From CAYLNH01 sp964384625 (lineage in GTDB: Bacteria; Verrucomicrobiota; Lentisphaeria; JABSQK01): a stretch of 29,549 nt of DNA. A program made the translations under genes and the position numbers. The stretch covers positions 1-29,549 of the forward strand of contig CAYLNH010000062.1 in the NCBI GenBank assembly GCA_964384625.1, read 5' to 3'. Of the stretch, positions 17,384 through 25,020 are shown in pieces. Within the stretch, counting starts at the first letter, position 1; each line of letters starts with the position of its first letter. The notes beneath the pieces are model-generated. The model made no database searches. It was given only the letters and a program-made list of their open reading frames with translations, and was not told the DNA's origin.

Positions 17384-20300
17384 ATGAAGCACTATGCCTT
17401 GCCTAAAGATGGCCTGTTGGCCGCTGCACTACTGCTCGTTTCGCTTGTCAGTTTCGCGCAGAAACGAAAGCCGGCGCCGGTCTGGCAGACAAAACAGAAG
17501 TTCACCATCGACGGCGACGCGTCCGACTGGAAGATCCCCGCGGCAATCTTCCTGAAGTCGCAAGACGGCAAGGCCCAGATGCGTCTTGCCGCCACCTTCA
17601 AGGCCTTCTACGCCTTTGTCGAAGTGGAAGACAAAAGTCCACTGAAGAACGGTGCGGACCGCCCAGAGGAGATGTTCAAGGGCGGCGATACGGTAGCGTT
17701 CTATTTTCAGATCGAAAAGGGAAAACCGCAACGCGTCGCAGCCTGTCATCGTGCCGGCAAGAACGAAGTATACGTCTACCGCGAGAAGTCGAACAAGAAG
17801 AAACCGTACGTCTTCAGTTCCCCGGTCGGCACGGCGAAGTTCGACTATGTCGCCCCGGCCAACGGTGCCAAGGTCGCATTTAAGAAACGTCCCGGCAAAG
17901 GCTATACCATGGAGATTGAACTGCCATGGCGACAGGCCCTCGATAATTGGCAACACCAGCCGAAGACATTCCGGTTTGACGCACAGGTCGTCTTCTCCGA
18001 TCCCGGCGGCACGCAGAATGCCGGCGCTGCCTGGCTCTTTGCCAAAGAAGGCCCGGGACTGACCATCGAGGATCTGCCGACGGAAGCCAAGCTCTATCCC
18101 GACACCTGGGGTGAAACCAGATACGTGAACGACATCAAGGTCCAGGCCGACAAACCTGTTCTGGCCATCAGTAAACCCGTTGGCGGCGCAGAGATCCAGG
18201 TCCAGCTGCCGCGGGACGGGCGTCTCACACTAAACATCACGGATCAGAAGGGCTGGATCCTGCGTGAGCTGGTCATGGCCCGAAAGTACTCGGCCGGGAC
18301 CCACCGCATCCACTGGGATGGTCGCGACCGTTACGGCGAAGTACTCCCACCTGGAACGTACAAGTGGAAAGCCTTGTTGTTTGACGGCATGCGGACCCAT
18401 TTCATGGGCAGCGTCGGCAACTCCGGCCGGCCGCCATACCGCACGCCGGACGGCCTCGGGTCGATGGGCGGTCAGCATGGTTACACAAAATCAGTAGCCC
18501 AGGATCGTGGCGGCGTCTACATGTCCAACGCCTCCCAGGAAGGCCCGCCGGTCATGCGCAAGATCGATCCGGTCACCGGTAAGGCTTTGTGGATGCGCTC
18601 GGCCGGCAGCGGCAAAGGCGTCGCGGGGATTGCCGCCGGCGAAGGTATGGCCTGTTTCATCAATGATCTGCGAAAACGAGGAGACTTCGCGCGCGACCTG
18701 GTCCGCATGGGCCCCAAAACCGGCTATGATCTGAAGATGTCATCCGGAACCGCACGGGTGCGTCTTGATGAGCTGAAGGGCAAAGATCGAACTGCCGGCA
18801 TTGCCATCGTCGACGGCAAAGCCTGGATTTCGATCTCGAAGCAGAATCAAATTCTGTCGGTGGATCTGAAGACCGGGAAGAAGGGCAAGCCGCTCAACGT
18901 CAAAGCACCCCAGGGACTGGCCCGGCAGGGGGCCGGCAGGCTGCTGGTCTGCTCACAGTCGCAATTACTCTCCGTCAACGTCAGAAGCGGCGCGCAGACC
19001 GTGATAATCAAAGGCCTGGAAGCACCCCGGGATGTTTGTGTTGATACACGCGGCAATATCTACGTTGCCGAATTGGGCAACAGCCAGCGAGTCAAGAAAT
19101 TCTCTCGTGACGGCAAACGTCTGCTCGCCGCCTGGGGCCTGAAGGGCGGCAAGCGGAACCATCAGATTCCCTACAATCCCATGGCATTCCGCAACGTCAC
19201 GAATCTGGCAGTTGGCCCGAAGGGCAATGTCTGGCTGGCCGAATCCGATCCCCTGGTGCGTCGTTTCGTCAAGCTGAATGCCGACGGCAAGTGGCTTGAG
19301 GACTTCTACGGTCCGGTGGCCTACAACACCTTCGGACCGAATCTCGATGACTTCTCGACCGTCTATTACACTATTTCCGGCGGGAGCTTTATCGAGACGA
19401 AAATCGACTACGCGCAATACCGCAAGAACCCGATGGCCCCGTCCAAAGCGTGGCGCATTGTGGCGATTCATGATATGGGTCTGGGTACCGACGGCAAGAG
19501 CCGCAACGAGACCATGGCCAAACTGGCAGGCTTCGGCTATGGCCACGTAATCGCCTTCCGCGGCAAGAATGGGAAACGATATTTCTTTCGGTTCTCGAAA
19601 CTGAACCGCGCCACAGCTCCGATCGGTGCGGGGATCTGGATCGAGAGAAACGGACGTTGGGTGCCTTGCGCCTTTGTGGCGCGCGACACCAAGAAGTACA
19701 AAAGCTGGGCCGACCAGAACGGTGATGGTCTGATCCAGGCCAACGAACAGTACGAAGGCCTGCCATTAACGCGCGCCGCCTGGATTGACCGAGACCTGAC
19801 GCTCCACGGGTTTGGCGGCAAGCTCGCACCGGCATCGGTCAGTGAAGCAGGTATCCCGAATTATGCCGGGGGAGTCTACAGACCCTATCTTAATGAAGGC
19901 GAGAAGAGTCACCTGGGAGACCAGTGGACGTTCGTTTCACGCGCGACCGACGACAGTGTCTACTACATCTCCAACCACGGCCCCCACCTGCATCTGAGCT
20001 TTTGGGACCGGGCCACTGAGAACCGATTGATCAAAGTGAAGAACGGTAAGGTGGAATGGGTGCTTGGCAAGCATGATCCGCGTCCACGCTTTGTCGAGTT
20101 GTCCACCAACTCCGGTGTCGCCGGCGTGCAGGACGGTGTCATCCTGGTGCAGAACATTGAGCCCTGCAATTACGTTGCGTTTACTGAGGACGGCTTTGTC
20201 CTCGGCGACATCATGGTCGACGATCAGGGCAACCATCCAAAAGTCGGCCCCTTCGTTATCAATATCGAGAGTTTCACTGGACTGTACCTGAAGGATCCGA

Positions 20301-21064
20301 AGACCGGGAAGAACGTGTTATTCACCGTATCCAGCGGTGACGACCGCATTCTCGAAGTAACCGGTCCGGGCAAGACAGATCGCATGCAGGGCACAGTTGT
20401 TCTGCGCGAAGCCACGCCGCGCAAGCCCGCCAATCTGGAAATTCCGTACTCGAGCTGGTACGGCAATACTCCCCGCAATCTGGGAGTCGACGGTGAAGAC
20501 ACAGAATGGCGGCCGGAGGTCCTGGCACGATCCATCATGGCAGGCAAACAAGTGGTCGGCGACATCAAGTTCCGGCGCGACGCCGGCAATCTCTATCTGC
20601 ACGCCACGGTGCTGGACGGACACGTGGCGGCCGGTGACGGCCTGGAACTCGTCATTGCCAATGCAGCCGCCAATGGCGAGCGCTACAAGCTTTCGCTGGC
20701 ACTCGAACGGGTCACCCGAAAGGTACGCAAAAAGGAGGTAACGGCCTGGGAAGCGACGCCGACACTGACACACAACGGCACTGTGGTGAAGGCCGCGGAG
20801 ATCAAAACCGCCGTGCGGTTCCGTTGGATGGGCTACGGCTATCGCGTCGAAGCCGAAATCCCGTTGTCACTGCTGACCCCGCTGACGCGCCAACACAAAG
20901 TGAGCTATCGACGTAAGGTCAAAGGAAAGCGGGGCATCGGCACTATCAGAGAGGTGAAGCCGGACCTGAAGGGACCGGTGTTCGTCGATGTCCGGCTAAT
21001 GGGCACAGCCCAGCCGGCATCGCTGTCTGCTGGCGGCAGGTTATTGCCGGTGGTAGTAGAATAG
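17384..21064 (+). CDS. Secreted giant CBM9 / FlgD-like / NHL propeller / EF-hand / CBM9 protein
   Basis: The start at 17384 has AGAGGAAGA upstream and gives the signal peptide DGLLAAALLLVSLVSFAQ; the frame is open further upstream only through the regulator gene. The product is 1226 residues. Residues about 28-235 are CBM9-like (FTIDGDASDWKIPA). About 258-340 is FlgD-like (LNITDQKGWILRELV, GTHRIHWDGRDRYGEVLP). About 355-1010 is an NHL-type propeller (DVCVDTRGNIYVAELGNSQR, NLAVGPKGNVWLAE) with a textbook EF-hand loop DQNGDGLIQANE at 777-788. A second CBM9-like domain ends it (about 1015-1226). Domain order and the EF-hand position match the 12371-16192 product. Inferred role: surface capture or remodelling of a polysaccharide. 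The stop codon lies three bases before a REP-like repeat. Confidence 0.82.
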   Translation: MKHYALPKDGLLAAALLLVSLVSFAQKRKPAPVWQTKQKFTIDGDASDWKIPAAIFLKSQDGKAQMRLAATFKAFYAFVEVEDKSPLKNGADRPEEMFKGGDTVAFYFQIEKGKPQRVAACHRAGKNEVYVYREKSNKKKPYVFSSPVGTAKFDYVAPANGAKVAFKKRPGKGYTMEIELPWRQALDNWQHQPKTFRFDAQVVFSDPGGTQNAGAAWLFAKEGPGLTIEDLPTEAKLYPDTWGETRYVNDIKVQADKPVLAISKPVGGAEIQVQLPRDGRLTLNITDQKGWILRELVMARKYSAGTHRIHWDGRDRYGEVLPPGTYKWKALLFDGMRTHFMGSVGNSGRPPYRTPDGLGSMGGQHGYTKSVAQDRGGVYMSNASQEGPPVMRKIDPVTGKALWMRSAGSGKGVAGIAAGEGMACFINDLRKRGDFARDLVRMGPKTGYDLKMSSGTARVRLDELKGKDRTAGIAIVDGKAWISISKQNQILSVDLKTGKKGKPLNVKAPQGLARQGAGRLLVCSQSQLLSVNVRSGAQTVIIKGLEAPRDVCVDTRGNIYVAELGNSQRVKKFSRDGKRLLAAWGLKGGKRNHQIPYNPMAFRNVTNLAVGPKGNVWLAESDPLVRRFVKLNADGKWLEDFYGPVAYNTFGPNLDDFSTVYYTISGGSFIETKIDYAQYRKNPMAPSKAWRIVAIHDMGLGTDGKSRNETMAKLAGFGYGHVIAFRGKNGKRYFFRFSKLNRATAPIGAGIWIERNGRWVPCAFVARDTKKYKSWADQNGDGLIQANEQYEGLPLTRAAWIDRDLTLHGFGGKLAPASVSEAGIPNYAGGVYRPYLNEGEKSHLGDQWTFVSRATDDSVYYISNHGPHLHLSFWDRATENRLIKVKNGKVEWVLGKHDPRPRFVELSTNSGVAGVQDGVILVQNIEPCNYVAFTEDGFVLGDIMVDDQGNHPKVGPFVINIESFTGLYLKDPKTGKNVLFTVSSGDDRILEVTGPGKTDRMQGTVVLREATPRKPANLEIPYSSWYGNTPRNLGVDGEDTEWRPEVLARSIMAGKQVVGDIKFRRDAGNLYLHATVLDGHVAAGDGLELVIANAAANGERYKLSLALERVTRKVRKKEVTAWEATPTLTHNGTVVKAAEIKTAVRFRWMGYGYRVEAEIPLSLLTPLTRQHKVSYRRKVKGKRGIGTIREVKPDLKGPVFVDVRLMGTAQPASLSAGGRLLPVVVE

Positions 21065-21066
21065 CT

Positions 21067-21118
21067 CCCGCCGCAAGCGACGGATTGAGCTAGCTCAGGA
21101 AGGACACTTGTGCTCGGG
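21067..21118 (-). repeat. REP-like 52-base repeat, copy next to the transposase 3' end
   Basis: Plus-strand order: CCCGCCGCAAGCGACGG (hairpin arms around AA), two bases, the perfect 12-base palindrome TGAGCTAGCTCA, G, seven variable bases, then ACTTGTGCTCGGG. All but the two- and seven-base gaps are identical to 22075-22126. The transposase stop codon (21095-21097) and its last seven codons (PEHKCPS) lie inside the repeat. Confidence 0.8.
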
Positions 21119-22015
21119 CACTGCTGCCGCGATCTGCTGCACCCACTCGTTGTTCTGCAGGCAGTTGGCCCGACGGCAGTCTCTTGGTTCGTCGTCGGAA
21201 AAGCCCGTGAGCACCAACGTGCGACCGCTGGCCAGCCAACGAGTTGCGGTCGTGCCGCTGGGCTTGTATCGCCTCAACCCCCATGGCTCAAGTTTGATGA
21301 TCCGTGCTCGCGGCAGCTTTGTTACCTCCGCAGCCACCTCGCGTTCTCCTGGGGAGATGAACCCACCAATGGGAATGGCACCCCTTCGCACCTTTCCAAG
21401 AATGTCCGCAATTCGTTTTTGATGCTGGGGCGCGGAGATCTTTGTGGATACGACGACAGGGACAAGCCAGGGATGATCCAATAGCGTTCGATCGCCATAT
21501 GCAGTCCAGGTTCGTTCTGCCGGCAATCGCGGATGCTGCAGCGCATACTGCTTACGGAACCATTCGGGATGGTCGTACCGTAATTGCCAACGAGTCGGGT
21601 TGTCGCGGATGTAGCTTTCGAATGCCTTCAACATTCCCAGGTTGAGCGAGAGATAATCGTAGAAGCCTTCATCCCACAGCTTCAGCTTTGGGTCACCAGC
21701 TTGTTTGCGCAGTGCATGGACAACGCGTCCCTCCATGCGTGCGACATGCGTTCCAATCACATACTTCGGCTTCCGCCGCGCAATCGCCAGACCATGGAAG
21801 TGATCCGGCATGACCGCCGTCACGCCCAGTTCATAGGCCGGGTCCTCCTGGGCGATCTTCCACCAGTTCTCCATCAGCAATTCACCAGCCGGTTCAAGCA
21901 CGACCTGTCCTTGCACAATGCGTGACAGGCACGAACGCCGCCCAAGTGTGCCGAACGTGATGAAGTAGTACCCCTTACCGTGGTAGTCGTGTCCCCGTAC
22001 CCGTACGTTCCCCAT
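21095..22015 (-). CDS. REP-associated tyrosine transposase (RAYT), Y1/HUH family, with long C-terminal extension
   Basis: The 306-residue product has the Y1 transposase signature: GYYFITFGT (16-24), the HUH pair His72-Phe-His74 in VMPDHFHGLA, and a catalytic Tyr candidate at 121 (or 119) in LWDEGFYDYLS, followed by YIRDNPTRW (135-143). HUH enzymes nick single-stranded hairpin DNA and form a 5'-phosphotyrosine link; RAYTs act on REP hairpins. The usual length is 150-230. The extra 130 residues (about 170-300) contain GFISPGEREV and ASGRTLVLTGF, resembling a DprA/LOG-like Rossmann tail that I recall from some Bacteroidota and PVC Y1 proteins. The gene is on the strand opposite the preceding operon. 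The ATG at 22015 gives the full N-terminal motif. The enzyme looks intact. Confidence 0.88.
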   Translation of the reverse strand: MGNVRVRGHDYHGKGYYFITFGTLGRRSCLSRIVQGQVVLEPAGELLMENWWKIAQEDPAYELGVTAVMPDHFHGLAIARRKPKYVIGTHVARMEGRVVHALRKQAGDPKLKLWDEGFYDYLSLNLGMLKAFESYIRDNPTRWQLRYDHPEWFRKQYALQHPRLPAERTWTAYGDRTLLDHPWLVPVVVSTKISAPQHQKRIADILGKVRRGAIPIGGFISPGEREVAAEVTKLPRARIIKLEPWGLRRYKPSGTTATRWLASGRTLVLTGFSDDEPRDCRRANCLQNNEWVQQIAAAVPEHKCPS

Positions 22016-22032
22016 CGCGTATGACGCCTCCG

Positions 22033-22059
22033 TAGTCTATGCCTGTATGACACAGACTA
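22033..22059 (-). promoter_or_regulatory. Inverted repeat upstream of the transposase gene
   Basis: TAGTCT at 22033-22038 and AGACTA at 22054-22059 flank 15 bases in the leader of the transposase. It could be an operator or a subterminal recognition site; nothing further supports a choice. Confidence 0.3.
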
Positions 22060-22074
22060 TGCATGCTGGAAGCA

Positions 22075-22126
22075 CCCGCCGCAAGCGACGGGATGAGCTA
22101 GCTCAGCGCGAGAACTTGTGCTCGGG
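22075..22126 (-). repeat. REP-like 52-base repeat, copy upstream of the transposase
   Basis: Same layout and length as 21067-21118, with the 17-base hairpin part, the 12-base palindrome TGAGCTAGCTCA and the 13-base tail ACTTGTGCTCGGG all conserved. Read on the minus strand its tail can still be translated as PEHKFSR followed by TGA, the same position at which the transposase gene ends in the other copy. It abuts the stop codon of the sialidase-like gene (22129). Confidence 0.8.
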
Positions 22127-22128
22127 AC

Positions 22129-23361
22129 CTATTTTTTCGAACGCCCGCCACGCAGGCGGAGGATGTTGCCGGTCTCCGGCTTGAGCTCCTTCTGATCCCA
22201 TTTCTTGGGGTCCTTGACCTCGCAGCCCAGGCCGAAAAAGAAATCGCCGTCGAGCAACTCAAACGACCGCGCGAATGTGGGCGCGGCAAACGTGAAGAGC
22301 GGTCGCCAACGTTTCATGTCGCGGGTAGCCATGACGGTTACGGTGGTGCCGTCTTCCGCCGGTGTATCGATCAGCACATACGTTGTCTTGTCGAGGTGGA
22401 TAATGTCCCAGGGACGGCTGCCCTCCGGCAATTCGATCTTCCTGGCCTTACGTTTCGCATCGATCACATACGCGCCCAGCGGCATGAACTGATGATCGTT
22501 GTGACAGGCGGCCCCGATGTACAATGTGTGCTTTCCAACGGTCAGCGGTTTGACGATCTTGGCCACGACATACCCCGGAGCGCGTTTGTCCTTCGCGCGC
22601 TTCTTCGGTTCAGGATGCGTATCCGGCAGGAGGTCCTCACTGCTGATGTCTTTCAGCCGTTCGAACTTGCCGTTCTTGTAGCCATACAGCGGTGCATAGG
22701 AGTATTTCCGCCGCTTGCTTGACTTCGGCATCACCAAGATCATGGACCCGGCGCAAACGGTATCGCCGATGGTCAACAGCGAGTACACGCGGCCGCCGGT
22801 CATTTTGTTCGTGGTCCAGGTCTTGCCTTTGTCTTCGGACACCGCGACAATCGCGCCTTTCTTCGTACCGAGTCCGGCGAACAGCCGTTTGCCGTCCCAG
22901 GCCATGGCGTAGTTGTGAATGCCGCCGGGAAGATTGCGGTGTTTCTGCCACTTGCCGTCGGCTTCCAGACGGTAGAAGTTTCCCAGGTTCCAGCTCTCCT
23001 TGGGGTCGTGCCCCGGGACATAGAGTTGACCGTCGAAGTTGTAGATCAGATCGATCTGCTCGTCCTTAACAACGTATTCCTGGGTGAACTTCCCGCTCTT
23101 GGGGTCATAGCTGATTATCGGCACCGGCCCCGCATTACGGCCCGGCCCGGTATTGCTGCTGTTGCCGCCGCCCAGATAGAGCTTGCCCTTAAACGACATC
23201 ATGTCCCAGATGTTCCGGGCGTAGATTCTCTGCCCCGATTTATACTTCTTCTTGTAGGGGTTGCCGAGCAGTTCCAGTTTCTTGGTGACGTCCGGCGGCG
23301 CGGCGGCTACGTGCCCGGCCACCAGCAGGCCGACGACGATCGAAATATCAATTCTTTTCAA
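22129..23361 (-). CDS. Secreted sialidase-like (BNR) beta-propeller protein, TTG start
   Basis: The frame is open to 23706, but the true start is taken as TTG at 23361: GAAGGAG sits five bases upstream, and the product then opens with MKRIDISIVVGLLVAGHVAA, a good signal peptide. There is no ATG nearby in frame. The 410-residue protein is strand-rich, with SEDKGKTW at 175-182, an Asp-box of sialidase/BNR propellers, at nearly the same place as in the 10927-12087 product (167-174). MAWDGKRLFAGLGTK and SFKGKLYLGGGNSS are typical propeller strands. No sialidase catalytic set is visible. It stands alone between the RAYT unit and a palindrome-rich gap, so it may have its own promoter. Probably an accessory sugar-binding protein outside the cytoplasm. 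Confidence 0.8.
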   Translation of the reverse strand: MKRIDISIVVGLLVAGHVAAAPPDVTKKLELLGNPYKKKYKSGQRIYARNIWDMMSFKGKLYLGGGNSSNTGPGRNAGPVPIISYDPKSGKFTQEYVVKDEQIDLIYNFDGQLYVPGHDPKESWNLGNFYRLEADGKWQKHRNLPGGIHNYAMAWDGKRLFAGLGTKKGAIVAVSEDKGKTWTTNKMTGGRVYSLLTIGDTVCAGSMILVMPKSSKRRKYSYAPLYGYKNGKFERLKDISSEDLLPDTHPEPKKRAKDKRAPGYVVAKIVKPLTVGKHTLYIGAACHNDHQFMPLGAYVIDAKRKARKIELPEGSRPWDIIHLDKTTYVLIDTPAEDGTTVTVMATRDMKRWRPLFTFAAPTFARSFELLDGDFFFGLGCEVKDPKKWDQKELKPETGNILRLRGGRSKK

Positions 23362-23447
23362 TGTGACTCCTTCAACCAAGTTGGTCTCGTTGTTGCCCCC
23401 ACCATAGCCTCTGTTCACCGCTTTGCTACCTGGCGCACCTCGCGCAT

Positions 23448-23550
23448 TGACGCGTAACGCGTCAGTGACGGGTGTAGCGCCTGCCGGCGTTTCACCACCG
23501 GCAGGGAGACAGCACGGGGGAGCCACTCCCCGTGACTGACGCACTACACC
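23448..23550. repeat. Cluster of nested inverted repeats (structured element of about 100 bases)
   Basis: Three perfect hairpins follow one another: TGACGCG-TAA-CGCGTCA (23448-23464), CCTGCCGG/CCGGCAGG (23480-23505, 10-base loop) and CACGGGG/CCCCGTG (23513-23534). The last two are enclosed by GGTGTAG (23471-23477) and CTACACC (23544-23550). In addition GCGTCAGTGAC (23459-23469) is complementary, with one mismatch, to GTGACTGACGC (23532-23542); this pairing would cross the enclosing stem. It looks like a MITE- or REP-type element. Confidence 0.65.
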
Positions 23551-23633
23551 GGCGCACCAGATGCGGTGGGTATTCTTTCGCGCTTTATGTCCGGCGCAAA
23601 TCGCCCGTACTCGAAAGCAACTCAGGAATGTAC

Positions 23634-23678
23634 CATGAGCATCCCTGCTTATGACTTTCACGAGCAGGGATGCTCGTG
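23634..23678. repeat. Twin palindrome with complementary loops
   Basis: CATGAGCATCCCTGCTTATG (23634-23653) and CACGAGCAGGGATGCTCGTG (23659-23678) are each hairpins (8-bp stems, one wobble in the first) with loops TCCC and GGGA. The five bases ACTTT separate them. The two halves are also reverse complements of each other over GAGCATCCCTGCT, so they can form one long stem instead of two short ones. Confidence 0.7.
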
Positions 23679-23706
23679 ATACAATCGGACTTTCGGCCCT
23701 CCGCAA

Positions 23707-25020
23707 TCACCCGTCGACGTCGGCTTCCCATTCCGCCAGGGCCTGCATCATTGCGGCAACGCGCTCCGGCTGATCGGCGGCGAGATCATGGGCTTCCCCG
23801 GGATCGTTGTCGAGGTGATACAACTCGGGGTCGGAGTCGACGTGGTAGTAGAGTTTCCAGGGACCGTCGCGCATGGCGCGCTGCTTGCGATAGCGCCAGA
23901 ACAATTGCCGCGACGGCAGGGGCGTCTCCTCATAAAGCAACGGCAGCAGGCTGACGCCGTCCAATGCGTTCGGACCGTCGGTCGGCGGCAGCGGGATACC
24001 GGCCAGTTCCAGGAACGTCGGATAGAAATCATAGGTCATGGCCGTACAGGCCGTTTCCACGCCCGCGGGTACACGGCCCGGCTGCCAGGCGATCGCCGGC
24101 ACGCGATGGCCGCCTTCGTAAAGGGTTCCCTTCTGGTCGCGGTATGGCCCCATGTTGGAAATCTGGCCGTGGTTGGTGCCGCGGTAGTGGATATAGCCGC
24201 CGTTGTCCGACGTGAAAATGACGAGCGTGTTCTCGACCAACGCCAGTTCCTCCAGCGTCGCGACAATCCGGCCGACGCCGACGTCTGTTTCGTGGATCAT
24301 ACGGTGCACGACGCTCTGGAGTTCAGCGGTGCCGTCATAGGGGCCAACGCGGCTGTGGGCCGGATCACCGGGATCCGGGTAGTGCTCGCCTTCCTGAAAA
24401 TAGGCCGGATCCTCCGGAGTCATCCAGGGGAAGTGAATGTCTACGTACGGGACATAGCAGAAAAACGGCCGGTCGTGATGTTCGCGGATGTAGTCGATGG
24501 CGTGATCGGTCAGCAGGTGCGTCGCGTAGCCCTCCTCTTCGACGAGCTGGTCGCCGTGCCACCAGTCGGTACAGCCTTCGGAAGTCCGGTGGCCGATGTG
24601 ATCGATGAATCCGCCCATGATGCCGATGTAGCGGTCAAAGCCGTAGTGCAGCGGCAGGCGATCGCGATACCATTCTTCGGATCGCGCATGGCCGGAGATG
24701 TGCCACTTGCCGAACATGCCGCAGGCATAACCGGCATCGTGCAGGCGTTGCGCCACAACGACGTCGTCTTCGCTGATAACGCCGCCGATCGTCTCCACAC
24801 CGACGCGCTGCTGGTAACGCCCGGTCAACATGGCGGCCCGGGTTGGCGAGCACATGGAACCGTTCGAATGGAAGTCGGTGAAGCGCATGCCCTCGGCGGC
24901 GAGCCGATCGAGATTGGGCGTGCGCACCTTGTCGTTGCCATAACAGCCAAGGTCGCCCCAGCCCATGTCGTCGGTGACGATCAAGACGATATTCGTCGGT
25001 GCTTTTTCCGTTTGAGACAT
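23707..25020 (-). CDS. Type I sulfatase (CSPTR formylglycine motif), no signal peptide
   Basis: The start at the ATG 25020 has GGAG ten bases upstream; a TTG nine bases earlier is less well placed. The 437-residue product has VTDDMGWGD (metal-binding Asp17/Asp18), the sulfatase signature CSPTRAAMLTG with Cys57 as the residue converted to formylglycine, GMFGKWHISG, and FTSDNGG supplying the second metal-binding Asp/Asn pair. Length and motif order fit family S1 sulfatases that hydrolyse sulfate esters of carbohydrates. No signal peptide precedes the first strand TNIVLIVTDD, so a cytoplasmic place is likely. A formylglycine-generating enzyme or anSME is needed but is not in this window. It lies downstream of another sulfatase on the same strand. 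Confidence 0.92.
   Translation of the reverse strand: MSQTEKAPTNIVLIVTDDMGWGDLGCYGNDKVRTPNLDRLAAEGMRFTDFHSNGSMCSPTRAAMLTGRYQQRVGVETIGGVISEDDVVVAQRLHDAGYACGMFGKWHISGHARSEEWYRDRLPLHYGFDRYIGIMGGFIDHIGHRTSEGCTDWWHGDQLVEEEGYATHLLTDHAIDYIREHHDRPFFCYVPYVDIHFPWMTPEDPAYFQEGEHYPDPGDPAHSRVGPYDGTAELQSVVHRMIHETDVGVGRIVATLEELALVENTLVIFTSDNGGYIHYRGTNHGQISNMGPYRDQKGTLYEGGHRVPAIAWQPGRVPAGVETACTAMTYDFYPTFLELAGIPLPPTDGPNALDGVSLLPLLYEETPLPSRQLFWRYRKQRAMRDGPWKLYYHVDSDPELYHLDNDPGEAHDLAADQPERVAAMMQALAEWEADVDG

Larger units (their letters stand above)
21067..22126 (-). mobile_element. RAYT unit: transposase gene between two 52-base direct repeats
   Basis: The unit contains repeat copy 21067-21118, the Y1/HUH transposase gene 21095-22015, about 60 bases of leader, and repeat copy 22075-22126. 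Both repeats have the same orientation and are 1008 bases apart. This is the arrangement known for REP-associated tyrosine transposases, and also for IS200/IS605-type elements whose ends carry subterminal hairpins. No target-site duplication is expected for HUH enzymes, so borders are approximate. Confidence 0.7.
23362..23706. other. 345-base gap rich in palindromes
   Basis: No gene is supported: the minus-strand frame that covers it has a low-complexity, Arg/Gly/Pro-rich translation and lies upstream of a better start with signal peptide. The gap contains the hairpin cluster at 23448-23550 and the twin palindrome at 23634-23678, and presumably the promoter of the sialidase-like gene. No clear -35/-10 pair was found. 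Confidence 0.6.

Noticed and set aside
21067..22126. CRISPR-like array from the spaced repeats
   Set aside because: Only two long-spaced copies exist, with a transposase gene between them.
23471..23550. tRNA-like fold suggested by a 7-bp closing stem with internal arms
   Set aside because: On neither strand is there a T-arm sequence, a D-loop GG or an anticodon loop in the right place.
23448..23550. Integron attC site
   Set aside because: The core GTTRRRY/RYYYAAC ends are not found in the required arrangement, and no integrase gene is present.
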